Shown here in pieces: positions 24,501 to 36,300 of a stretch of DNA of 64,000 nt. Below the pieces are notes generated by a model. It was given only the letters and a program-made list of their open reading frames with translations. It made no database searches and had not been told where the DNA came from. The stretch is from the NCBI RefSeq assembly GCF_029227915.1, contig NC_079884.1, positions 11,408,001 to 11,472,000 on the forward strand, in the 5' to 3' direction. Origin of the DNA: Hydractinia symbiolongicarpus (Eukaryota > Cnidaria > Hydrozoa > Anthoathecata > Hydractiniidae). Both the position numbers and the translations under genes were made by a program. Numbering within the stretch: the first letter of the stretch is position 1; every line of letters begins with the position of its first letter.

Positions 24501-27113
24501 ATTACAAAAGAATTTAACTTAGTAACAAAGTTATGGGGTATGATATGTAAAAATAGCATCCACAAAATGCCAGTACAAAATTACTAATATAAAATTGAGG
24601 AACATGCTAAGCCACAAATATCTCAGAGAATATTAAATACTTTTGGGCTATAAAAAATAGAACTGGCAGCTGAGACAAAAAGTTAATTTATGGCATGAAT
24701 ATCAAAGTGTTCTCATAATCAACTAGTGCTTTAGACCATCCTGTAAAAACCATACCTCTTGCATCCCAGACACGAACAGTTCGGTCTCCTGATGCAGTAA
24801 CCAGTAAGTTACCATTAGTTGGATGCCAACAGAGTTGATCAACACTATCACTGTGGCCTTTCATTGTTTGCTCTTTTGACTGCATGAAAAAAAACGCTTT
24901 ATTTTATTTACTGGTTCTTGCAAGAAAAAATAATAACAAAAGAATTGTGGTTATAAGCAGAATGTAGATGAAGTTTTGCACAAAATTTACAGCCTCACGT
25001 TGCATATAGACAGCGATTCACTATGACATAAGCACAAGTAAAAACTTTAAAAATCGTCCCTTAATAATCAATGACCATAAATTTCTTTCACTGTGATGCT
25101 GTAACTTTTGGTACACAAGCAACAAAAGGAAAATACAAAAGCAAAAATGTGGAAATAAATTATCACGTACTTTTATGTAGCTCAACTAGAATTATGGACT
25201 TTGTTAAAAATTTGTTTTTTAGTTCTTTGGCATATATTATTTTATATTTTCAGCTAAAAAAAGCATATTTTTTCCTCAATTATATGCGCTTATATAACCT
25301 ACAACTCAACTTACATGTTACTAAGAAGCATGTTCATTAAAAACTGATAATAACACCTACCAGTCTATCTTTATCAAGTGTAAATATGGTTACTGTTTTA
25401 TCGAATGAGCACGATGCAAGGTATCGACCATTGCAATTCCAGCCAACAGAATGAACCTAAAAATAAGTATAAGGTTAAGAATTTACGTTAGTTTTTGGAT
25501 AGCATCCATGAATGTTCTGCAAATAAAAATTTCACTTGGTGTGTGATGCTTTATCTATCTGGCTTAATCAACATATATGATTGTTTAGCCAAATTAAGAC
25601 TGGGCGTTAAGGGGGATTTTAACGAAGCGACTTAAACGGCGAATTCGCTTTTTAATTTTCACGACAAAATAAATTAGATGCCAAATTCATTGTTTACATT
25701 GGTTAACCGCGTTCTGATTGGTGTAAAACTAGCAGCGAAACCTTTAGCCGCGAAAAAGTAGAAACTGTTTCTACTTTTCAGCGAAGCGAATATTTTGATG
25801 CAAAATCATAACAAACAAAACTGTGCATGCTCAGATACAATTCGCCCTTCAATTCGCTCCGTTAAATCCCCCTTTAAAGACAGTAATGTAAACAAACATG
25901 GGACTGGCACAGAAATCGTATTATTTCGGTCAACTTAAAGGTCCATAAAACTGTATAATAAGGGACTGTCTCAATATTTTTTAGGCCATTTTGTAAGATC
26001 TTTAATAGGCATGCAGTGGATCGCACGCATACCTAATAAAACTCAATTGCACTAATATCACTAAACTTAATTGAAAATAAAAAGTAGTTTTTTATATGAA
26101 AAATTCCAAATTCATTAGTATGAAGACTGAACATCACACATCTAAAACCACTAGACATCATACAATCATTAGACTCTTAAATGCAGTTCTAAAACCATTA
26201 ACATACAATTGTATGATGCTTCAATGTATAGTTTTTTAATTCATTAAAACATGATTGTAGCAGGCTTAGAAAACACCATAGTTTTATTTTAACTGTCAAA
26301 ATGCAATTACACAAAGTCTGGAAAATCCATTATATTTCATATATCACATCAGAATTTTGAAAATTGTGCAGGTTTCAATGATGTGAAAACTTATCCAAAA
26401 TGGTTGAATAAACATATGTATCATGTCAATGTTTCTAGCATTTACCGTTTTGTTCTAAAACTATCAAAATGGGATTGTATGGAGATTAACAAATGTCAAA
26501 GTTTGTTCTTGTTGATTTTAGTCAGATTTTTAGGCTGTGGGTTATAATACCAAAAAATATAGCAGCTATTAGATAATGCAATCAGAAGCAATAATTTCAA
26601 ATAATAACAGTATAGGTTTACCCTATTACTTGTGCCCTTTAAAACACAATAATTAGACAGTGACAATGTACCATATACAAACACAATACATCTTCAAAAT
26701 GAGACCCTTTCAAGGAAGTGTAATGGACTTGTTTAGCAACTTTATAAAACCTCACAATAATATATATATGTTGCAGGGATTGTAATAAATTCAGGAATTA
26801 TGCATATTATAACCAGTTATTATGCATAATAACAATAGCCCCAACCCTCACCTTCGTTCATAACACACAGCAAATATGCATAATTTCATATTGATCATAT
26901 TTCCCATAACATATTCATAACATACAAAACATAATTTTTCAAGTAGGATTTCCCTTAAGACAAGAAAATTTCAGACACTAAAAAATAGCATTACTCATGA
27001 TAACCAGGTGTTACCTTAGATGAATGCCCTGTGAAGTCTTTTGTTCTCCCATGGCTTTGAAAATGACGATTCATTTGTTTATAGTATGAAGCAAGTTTTT
27101 CTTCAATATCCAT
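18578..27113 (-). CDS. THOC3: THO complex subunit 3, WD40 repeat protein
   Basis: Complete 11-exon model (minus): 27015..27113, 25361..25456, 24756..24879, 24057..24154, 22793..22861, 22224..22300, 21795..21875, 20962..21048, 20399..20477, 19211..19321 and 18578..18637. It gives 326 aa, against about 351 in human. Every junction keeps phase with GT/AG borders. THOC3 (Tex1) is a seven-bladed WD40 subunit of the nuclear THO/TREX complex, which couples transcription to mRNA export. Visible family signatures are KVHSVGW at the exon 1-2 junction, DSVDQLCWHP and ASGDRTVRVWD in exon 3, STKGENINICWSP in exon 4, and EEQFKFE|VNEISWNN across exons 5-6. Later come NAHPANCICIKFDP in exon 7, TGSADALVSLWD in exon 8, WPVRTISFSHDG in exon 9, FTVAWHP and ACDDK in exon 10, and AGTIKLFGL in exon 11. 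The start ATG opens MDIEEKLASYY, without the long vertebrate N-terminal extension. Confidence 0.95.
19137..19229. repeat. short tandem duplication covering the THOC3 exon 10 donor
   Basis: About 38 bp (AACTAGAA through TTACCTTATCGTCACATGC) occurs at 19137-19173 and again at 19192-19229, with few differences. The second copy includes the end of THOC3 exon 10 and its donor site. The first copy lies in the following intron and carries a second potential donor. Confidence 0.7.
23154..23833. mobile_element. Tigger/pogo-like MITE in THOC3 intron 4
   Basis: The element is bounded by TA|CAGTAT... and ...ATACTG|TA. Its inverted ends contain TTAAGTGGTACACTTAAGGGAC on the left and, on the right in reverse complement, TTAAGTGGGACGTCCCTTG. 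TA target sites with CAGTA-type ends and TTAAG-rich termini resemble pogo/Tigger (Tc1-mariner superfamily) elements. The ~680 bp interior has no transposase frame. Confidence 0.55.
25604..25879. mobile_element. MITE in THOC3 intron 1, possible PIF/Harbinger type
   Basis: The ends AGGGGGATTTTAACG(A)AGCG and CGCTCCGTTAAATCCCCCT are inverted repeats, flanked on both sides by TTA. They enclose ~270 bp without coding capacity. A 3-bp TTA target duplication fits the PIF/Harbinger group; the assignment is tentative. Confidence 0.55.
25880..27014. other. THOC3 intron 1, remaining part
   Basis: AT-rich intron sequence. ATGCATAATAT-type patches occur near 26800-26890. No coding or RNA element was seen. 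Confidence 0.5.
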
Positions 27114-28090
27114 GTTTTATAACTTAATCTAAGATGATAAAATATGCATGAATTAAAATTTAACATAAATCAAAATTAAAACTCACCTCCCATGAAAAAA
27201 AAAACAAAAAAACAAGGAGTTTAACAGGGTTCATGTTTTCATGCTTTTGATGCGAAGAAAAAAACTGTGTTACATTATACCCCAGATAAAGTTTCTTTTA
27301 TAATTTATATTTATATATACACAGAGTTTAAATTTTGAAAAAAAATGACTAGGCTATCAACATGTACGTGAAAAACCGAGCTAAAGTTCTTGTTAAAAAA
27401 GTGCATATTTCCAAGGTTGTACTTGTATAACGACTTGGTTTTCAGGGTTTGCTAAACCTTAAGAAACCCTGGATTGTTGTTTTCTAATATCAGAAACAAC
27501 TTTATATGATGAGGTCATTTTATAACTGCAACTGATCAAATATCGAGAACATTGATAAAGTAATTTTATAAATTTTCAGGGCTCTTAAAAAAGGGTAAGG
27601 GTAAAATAGGCTTGAAGTTTATGGAAAATATGTACATGTTTCCAAATGTTCTCAGTAGGATTAAGTTTATTAGTAACTTGAAACAGGTAAAAACACTTTT
27701 AAGTTTTATATTGAATTTATCGACTACTTTTGATATATTACAAATGTCATAAACATGAAAAAAATTTTGGTTAGAATAAAAGAGCATGTTGTAGTGTTGT
27801 TTGTTTTTACATCTTTAAATTTACCAAAAAAGCAAAATAGTAAATACAAAAAAAATTACTTTCAACCTTAAATGTGAAAGTTTTGTAATAAGCTTTATCC
27901 CAGCACTCAAAGTTTTAGCAGTAAAAGTGTTAAGTAACTGTTGGTTCATACTTACAATTTTTTTCAACTATAAAATTTTACTTTAGGATAAAAAAAACAA
28001 TAACAGCTTATTGGTTGCTTTAAATTTATTCATCAACACATAAGAAATACCAGTTTTGATAGCACATGTTTTTAACCCATGACCTCAGGC
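27114..28090. other. THOC3 upstream region, no gene seen
   Basis: Strongly AT-rich, without a supported exon. It should include the THOC3 promoter, but no specific element can be defined. Confidence 0.4.
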
Positions 28091-28265
28091 TTCCTCTTTC
28101 CTCAGAAAATTATTTTTTAATTTTGTGATCTTAGAGAATTAGTTCTTACTATTGCTTTGTTTCCTCAGAAAATTATTTCTTAGTTTTGCTGTTTCCTCAT
28201 AGAATCATTTTATTTTTGTTTTCATTGTGTTTCCTTAGAAAATTATTTCTTGGCTCTGCTTTACA
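28091..28265. repeat. short imperfect tandem repeat
   Basis: Four imperfect copies of TTTCCTCAGAAAATTATTTCTT plus GTTTTGCT-like sequence occur near 28098, 28160, 28190 and 28230. Confidence 0.55.
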
Positions 28266-28467
28266 GGGTTTTTGCGCATGTGCAGAAAAAATCGAGTTAG
28301 ATAAAGAAAGTCGAATTATGGTTAAAAACTTTTGTAATGTGTGAGATCAAAAGATGCTTTTACCTGGAAAGACAGTTTGGAATGAACTGGTCAAGGCTTA
28401 CCACCTGCATTATTTTGCCTGTCAATTTGCGTAGGAGATCTGGGGATTATAAATACGAAGTGTCTGC

Positions 28468-29775
28468 TGCACCGGTACCGGAATCGTAGATCGAAAAACT
28501 ACTGAACCGGTACCGGATTTCTCCGGCTCTTAGCTCCGGCACATGATTTTCTAGCAAACTTCCTAGTTTTTTGTGTAAAATTTTATTTTGACAACAAAGA
28601 CGATAAAATAAGTATTACTAGAAATGGTAATTTCTCATACCCTGAAAAAATCAACTTAGAGAGGTTGTTGCGAAATACATGTTTAATCCCTTGACCGTTT
28701 GGAACGTTTCAATAGAATGATACGTTTCAAAAAAGAAGCAAAAGCCTGGTTTCTATTTCGTGGATACAAACCCTTACATATTAAATAAGTAAGAGTCTAG
28801 ATAACAAGACGCTTGAATTTTTCTTGAAGAAACCAACTGTACTGCTTTCATACGCTAAGAAGATATTTTTTTTTGCTGAAGAATTTTATAGTTTTGATAC
28901 GGCATCTCGATAGGCATAAATTCACTATGTCAATTACTTTTGTTGTTGGGAAAAAGTTTTCGACTTTTCAATAATTGAAAACAAAATTAGATACATACAA
29001 AGAGAAGAATTTTGTTGATGTCTACGGTAGAGATAGTCGAACTGTTAAGGCTTCACAAGAAAGATTAACGAAAATAATAAAACGCAAGCTTCAGTACTAT
29101 GAATTAAACCCTGTTAGCGACCCTGTTTCCAGACCTCTTTATTACTGTGTTCTATAAAACTGGTTTTTTTATATTTCTTTTAGTGCTATAAAGCAAGACT
29201 GCAAGTTTTCGCTCGCTTGGCGAGTAGATGAGTCTAGACAATTTTTAGAAGTCAAAGAATTTCACGCAGACCATAATCACGAATTAAGATACCCAAACTG
29301 CTCTTAACATATTAAGAGATGAAAAAGGTATAGACATAATGACACGTTTCTAGTTGCCTGATTGCTACGAACGGAGCTTCTCACAATTTTAGAGTTCTAA
29401 ACTCCGGTCAAGATTAAACAAGCAAAAATTCCATCATGTTTATACCTTTTAACCAATTGTTGCTTGCGAACTTATATTTTTTTATTATATTTATTTTTAT
29501 TGATTGCTAAAACAACGAACTTTGTAGATTTTTTTTCGCAAAAAAGAAACAGTAGTTGTCGCTGCATAAAACACGTTATTTTCCCTTACTTTATTTTAAT
29601 AATCCTCGTCCGAAAAGGCAACAAAGTAAGCTAGGAATGAAGTTAAGATCCTGTACCCTTGCAGTAGATTTGCAAATATGGAGTCCGGTAGTAAAGTTTC
29701 ATTACCGGTGCAACAGTTCTTAAATCTACGAATCCAGTACCGGTTCAGTAGTTTTTTGATGTAAGATTTTGGTAC
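28468..29775 (+). mobile_element. decayed DNA transposon with CCGGTACCGG ends and MULE-type fragment
   Basis: The left end has two CCGGTACCGG palindromes (28472-28481 and 28507-28516) around AATCGTAGATCGAAAAAC. The right end (29734-29775) is an inverted, diverged version (AGTACCGGTTCAGTAGTTTTTT). In between lies the coding remnant listed at 28976-29307. The inverted ends plus this protein type suggest a MULE-like element or a domesticated-type gene relic. Confidence 0.45.
28976..29307 (+). pseudogene. FAR1/ZSWIM3-like (MULE) DNA-binding domain fragment
   Basis: One frame encodes KTKLDTYKEKNFVDVYGRDS, then SRTVKASQERL and KRKLQYYEL, to a stop near 29157. After a TTTTAG acceptor-like site at about 29180, another frame reads QDCKFSLAWRVDE, then EVKEFHADHNHEL, to TAA. 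The CxF...HNHE pattern is typical of the FAR1/WRKY-GCM1 zinc-binding region in MULE transposases and ZSWIM3-like animal proteins. No SWIM domain or catalytic region follows, so this is a truncated relic. Confidence 0.6.
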
Positions 29776-32700
29776 ACATTGATCTCACATTGAGAAAAAC
29801 ACATCATGGACTTAAGGACGTAAATCACGGTTTAGTCTTTCTTTTTTGCCTGACCCTGCGCAAACGCCTACGTTCTCCGGCATTTTTGCAGTTGTTTTAG
29901 GGATGGCTTATAGTCAAAACCATGACGCTATGTGGCAAGCGGAGTCGTCAGATCGTCGCTAGAGTTGTTTGCTTAGATAATCACGTAATTAGGACGGTAT
30001 CCGCTAGATTACGATAGATTATAGGATCCTGCGTAATTTAAGAAGAGAATAAACGGGAATCACAGTCCCTGGAGTGGAGCTATGGAATTTGTTGAAATCT
30101 AATTTAAAGCCTAATTCAGTGCCTAATGTTGGTTAGAAAAACGTTGCTAATAAAGAAGCGTGCGACAGCTTGTTTCGCTACAATACGACCGCCATGTTAT
30201 CATTGGTTTCATGCTAAAATGACACGATCTTAAGGTTCATAGCCCCGGGAACTAGGTACTATAAAAAGAAAACAAAGATAGTCGGCCAGACAGACGGGAT
30301 GGACGGGACAGACTGTTCCGTACAATGTCATTTAATATACGATGCCGGGGCTTTGTGCGGTAGCCGCTACCAACTGACCATCTTTTTACAGCGGCGAATT
30401 TTGAGAAAAGAGAATTGAATTAATTTAACATGGTTTTAAGTTTTTAAAGGGCGTGAAATGCATGAAAGCGCTCACATGTCAAGTTCTTAAACTATAAACA
30501 TTAAAACTGTTTGTCCACAATTCTTTCAAAATGAGTGGGCACTAAGAAGTTTCAAAAATGGACACAAATAACGCTTAACCTGACATACTTTAACATTTAA
30601 CTAACTCCTTTTGACCGTCAATTTCAGAAACAGAACGAAAATTTAGAACAGACGCTCACCACTGGATCAAAAAAATTGGAAAAACGTCTCTTGGAGCGCC
30701 AAAATATCAGTAAATTGAATTTAAATTTAGAGGTTATAATCAATTCAATGGCGATAGCGATTTAATTCCAAATCTTAAAACAATAAAACAACTGGTTAAG
30801 CGCCGCGAATTGGAAAATAAGCAGAAAACATATAAAAAAATGAATTGTCTTTTATTTTAATCTTATATTTTAAAGTTATATTTAAAAGGAGTACGTTCGT
30901 TTAGTTACGACCTAGATGTCCCTTTCTTTAAAAAAAATCATGGGGACCTCGAAGACAACATCCAATTTTTTAGGCCATTTACAGAGCGCAGGTAAAAGCA
31001 TATCTTAGTTTTGTAAATTATGACTAACTTCGTACAAAATTGTCCGTCTTTGTGCTCTCGCAGAAATTGACCAACCCTAGACGCTGGGTCAACTTTGTAC
31101 GGAATAGATTATGCACGCTGACCACAATTAGCCAGCTAGACAGGATCTCCCAAGAAGGGTCGGTGCAAAAAACGTGCGCATATTGCTAGTAAGTAAGATA
31201 TTTTTCCACAATGCTACAACATACAAGTTTTGTTGGGTATAAACTGAGCTTATGTATATATACACATCCATAGGTATAGCACATGATCTAGTCGTATAGG
31301 GTATTTATAATAAATATTTATAATAAATATTTATAGTAAATATAATAAATAAATAAACTAACTGCAGGTAAATTTTTTACTAATAGGTTTTTCTAATGTC
31401 AAACCAAAATCTTATCCAGTATTTTCAGTTAGCGAACTTTAAAGTTACTTTTTAGCCATATTAGCTCAAGACATGAGGTATATATAGTAATGCTTGCCTG
31501 CACTCCAGGACACATGATGGTATAATTTGTGCATATGATGGGGGCATTTGGAGCCAGGAGGCTTCTGCATCCTTTCCCCAAAATTTCCTGAATAGTCTAA
31601 TGCTGTACATACAGAATGTGTTGTATCCGCTCATTCCAATAAAAATACATTCTTCTTGCTCATTTTTTTTATCAGGAACCCAAAGTAATTAAATTGACTT
31701 TGAAAATCATGCAAATTAATCATTTTTAACTGATTTTTTGGTTATATTTCATTATTTTGTTACTAGGTTCATGTGGAATTTTAGACATAAACCTATCCAG
31801 CAGCTTTTTAAAAAAGATTTCTCACTTCTTTTGGTAAGCAATTAAATAATTTTGCACCATGAAGTGACAGTGAGGAAGCATCAGTTTCTAAAGGTTGCTA
31901 GCTAGGTAAGTTGCGGTTGTAGGGTGCTAATGAACATTTCCTGCCTAGGCGTGGGACAATAGATACTTCCATTTTTTGGAACCAAGGTTTGGAAACAAGC
32001 CTTCAATGAATTTCCAAACATAGATAATTCTGTATCATTCACAACCTCTTTGAAGTGAGTATAAATTGTATTTTGTGAGTGAATCTAAATGGCCAGAGAT
32101 ATATTTTCCTTTAAATTTGCATATAAAGTCTGAATTCATTCTATCTGTTGAATTATGCCAGCAGTAATTATTGTTCAGCTATGAACAATAGTTAATTCTA
32201 GGTAACACATTGCTTTTCCATAGGGTTAACATGACTTCCTTTTTGTACAAAATATCAATATGTTTTTAAATTAATTTCAATTTGTTTTGAATAGTTTTGA
32301 ATTGCTTTGTTAATTGAAAATCGTTCGTATTGTCTCTAAAAAATTAACATTATTTCGTTGCCCAATTCGTTTGAAAATTGCTTCTGTTATCACACATTGC
32401 TGATTTCTAAAGCAGGCTGTCAATTCCGACCTTAGCTATCGCGAATCCATTTGGATTCTCCCAACTAGCTGGATTCTTGTGATTCTTACCTCTCGCAAAT
32501 CCAATTTAGATGCAATAACCATTCTGTAAAGTATTCAACTTCAACAAAGGGAAAAATAAATGGGAACCATCAGCAGCGAATGGTGGATGTTGGCAGCAAA
32601 TCAGATTTGCAAAATCGCGTTGGATTTTACATTTGACAGCCTGCAAAGAAATTTAGCTATCAAATTATATGTAAATATATGCATTCTTTGTCATAAAAAA

Positions 32701-33363
32701 AATCAGATCATAGAATACAATATGATGGCTGCAGATTGTTTAAAAGAGTCAAAACAGGATTGTTTAAAGCGAAAAGATCACTGTAGATTGTTCAAAATAC
32801 ATGAAAACAGCATTGTAGAAAGCAAAAAAATTGCCATAGATTGTTTAAAAACATTGAAAACGGAATTTTTAAAAGCGAAAAGATCCTGTAAATCGAAACT
32901 ATGAATACGCAATTTTGCTGGTCCATTTTCGTGAAATTTGTTGAGGGAAAATGAATGTCTTTAAATACTTTCATGCAATAAATTTATTTTATTTTTAATT
33001 ACTTTGCAGAATCAATTTGTTTCAGAATTCATTTCCTAATTTGTTTCAAAATTTTGTTTCTAGATTTGTTTTAAAAAAAGTTTCAAAATCGTTTCCCATT
33101 GCTTTCATTTCGTATCGTTTAGGTGCTTAAAAAACAATTTACATTTGTTTTGAATCTCTTTGTGTTTGTTTCCTAAAACGATCTGTAAACGATTTTAAAA
33201 AATGATGATATGATCTTGAAACGATCATGAATGTTTCAATTTCTATAAAATGTGAAATGATGGTGAAGACAGTCCCTTACCAACTATAATGATTGCCTGT
33301 CAGTAAACATTCTAAGGAATAAAATTTACTGTTTTTATACCTCATAGAGAAAAATGAATTAAA
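29776..33363. other. long intergenic stretch, no gene seen
   Basis: No supported exon was found. There is an AT-rich TAAATATTTATAATAAAT patch near 31300-31350. Near 32730-32890, repeated GATTGTTTAAA motifs create a spurious Lys/Cys-rich open frame. A GACAGACGGGATGGACGGG-like patch occurs near 30288. The SARDH promoter must lie just upstream of 33364. Confidence 0.4.
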
Positions 33364-36300
33364 ATGCTTTCCATTCGTAAAAGTGCCAGAAATTTGTTAA
33401 ATTTAAAGTTGATTCCAAAATGTGCTGCATGGTTTTCTACAGACACAACTGAGAGTGGTGTGCCTTATGCACAAATTTTGAAGGTATGTTTTGGGTTAAA
33501 GCTGTTCTTTATTTTGTTGTACATATTGGATTAATTTGCTAATATTTTAATCACATTTTGTCGATACATCAAAATACACCATTCCTAAAACTTGAACAAT
33601 TGTAATATATAACATTTGAATATTTATATAATTATGTTTAAAATGAACAAATCAAGTAATAGTTATTCCTTGATTCGTATACCAACTTAAGAGCACACCT
33701 GGATCAAAATTCCATTAATTTAGAAAAAAAATTAGTTTATTTCAAACCTTTTAAAAAGATTTTAGCATGTGCATCAAGAAGAATAAAGTTCGTTATAAAT
33801 TGCTCACCTTCTACAAAATTTGCATTTTGTATTGTGCTTTCAATAGGATGCCTAAATCAATTTGTGTTGGTTTAATATTTTTAGTATGTGAAGGTTTGTT
33901 TTATACTTTAGTCTGGGGATGGTAAAACAACAACTTCAGCTGTCCCAACTCAAGCTGATGCTGTCGTGATTGGTGGTGGCTCCTTGGGTTGTTCGATATT
34001 GTATCACCTTGCTAAATATGGAATGACCAATGTTGTCCTTTTAGAAAAAGATCAGCTAACTGCTGGAACAACATGGCACAGTGCAGGTTTGGTTTGGAGA
34101 TTACGACCTGCAGATTTAGATCTAGAATTGTGCAACTACACTCGCATTTTGGCAAGAGATGTATTGGAGAAAGAGACTGGACAGAGTCCTGGTTATAATG
34201 AGAACGGTGGACTCTTCATTGCAAACAACAAGGAACGACTTAATGAATATGAACGCTTGATGACAGTGAGATTCATTCGTACTTCCAATTACCTTTGTTC
34301 CCTTTTTTGTTTCTTCGTTTTGTTGTTGTTTTTAATGTTGTTTCATTACTCCAATTACTTTTTTTCAGCTCGGAAAGGTGTATGATATTGAATCCTTTGT
34401 GCTGTCCCCAGAGGAAACAAAAAAATTGTATCCTCTAATGAACATTAGTGATTTGTATGGAACATTATACAGTCCTGGTGATGGTACAATTGACCCTGCA
34501 GGTTGGGCATTGGCTTTGTCAAGGGGTGCGACAAAAAGAGGTGCTATGGTTAGTCACTTTCTCTAATCATAACTACTAGTAGTATCGCAAATTTAGCAGA
34601 AGTATAGCAGAGGAGCTGCTATACTTCTGCTATACTTTCCTAACCTTACAATTGATTGAATTTTCGTATAAGTTTTAAGGTCTAGGTATTATAGTTAATG
34701 CTTTGTTAATAGGTCATAGAAAACTGTCCTGTTACTGGTATTGAAACAAAGGTTGATGAATATGGAAAACGCAGCGTGACAGCTGTCAACACATCGACAG
34801 GACAAATCAAAACAAACTGTATTGTGAATTGTGGTGGGGTTTGGGCGCCATATATTGGAGCTATGTGCTCTGTGACTGTACCATTGGTTGCAATGAAACA
34901 CGCCTACATTGTCACTGAAAAGATTGAAGGTATAGAAAAAATGCCTAATGTGAGAGACCATGATGCCTCTGTTTACCTAAAACTTCAAGGTGATGCCCTA
35001 TCGGTTGGTGGATATGAATCAAACCCAATTTTCTGGGAAAAGGTGATTTCTTAAATTATTTTAAAATTTAAACATGTACATACATGCTAACTATGCGGCA
35101 CTGTTTTAGGTAAAGAACGACTTTGCATTTTCCCTATTTGACTTGGACTGGGATGTATTTAGCAGTAACATTGAAGGGGCTATAAATCGAGTACCCATTA
35201 TTGGTGAAACTGGAGTTAAATCAACAGTCTGTGGCCCAGGTATGTTCTATGTTACATGTTGTGTTGTTTTCAAATTCATAGCCTTTGTAATTTAAGCTGG
35301 CATTTGACAATCAACATAAATGCTGACATGTTAACAAAGCAGGTGTGCAGATAAAATATATCACATCGGAATGAAATTATTGACACAAGCAAATTTAAAT
35401 TACAAATTAGATGCTTTTTGCTAACAATAAATGATGGAATGAATTTTTGTAGAATCGTTCACTGCTGATCACAAGCCACTATTAGGACCTGACAATGATC
35501 TGCGAGGCTTCTATCATGGATGTGGTTTCAATTCATCTGGCATTATGCTGGCTGGAGGGTGTGGTAATGAACTTGCCAAGTGGATCATCCATGGACATCC
35601 AGATCTTGACATGTGGTCATTTGATATCAGGTGAGATATCTTCACATATCAATAGGCTGTTCTTTTTTTCAATTGGCTAAGCATTATGGAGTTTTGACAA
35701 TGATTGCTGTTGTTTAAGCGATATTTTAAAATGCAATAATGTTGTATCTTTGTTCTTATTCTGTCAACATTACTGAATCAAATCTATTTTTCTGGTATGC
35801 CATGTTTTTAGTAAAAAAAGATTATGTTTTCGTTCAAAAAATAATTTTCAAAAATGTTGGAAAAATTTCCTGAATGTTATTTTTTGTTCTTGCTAATCAA
35901 AATTTTTTTGTTATGTAGACGATTTCACAATTCATTGACAAAGAATGAGACATGGAACCGAGAACGTAGTCACGAAGCATACGCAAAGAATTATTCAATG
36001 GTGTTTCCCAATGATGAACCTCTTGCTGCTCGTAATATGCGAAAAGATCCATTTCATGAGGTAAGCTTAAGGGTGCCTACCTGCTTTTTCTGAAAAGGAG
36101 TTGATGTTTCCACTCAAGTTATTTGCTTTTTTTTATATTTTTTGCAAAAACTAAGCAAATTAAAAATGCATGTTTTTATATCTTTGTTATAAATATATTT
36201 ATAAATATATTTAAAATTTTACCAATTCAAGATATTTAATTTTTACGAAAAGGTCAATTTCGAAATTTTACCATACCTCCGGTTATAATGTCTAAAAAAA

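Noticed and set aside
28976-29157. Short frame as an intact gene
   Set aside because: It is only a piece of a FAR1-like domain. The continuing homology is in another frame and no catalytic or SWIM region follows.
32560-32904. 114-codon Lys/Cys-rich frame
   Set aside because: It is made of repeated GATTGTTTAAA and AAAGCGAAAAGATC units. No domain, splice or signal features were found.
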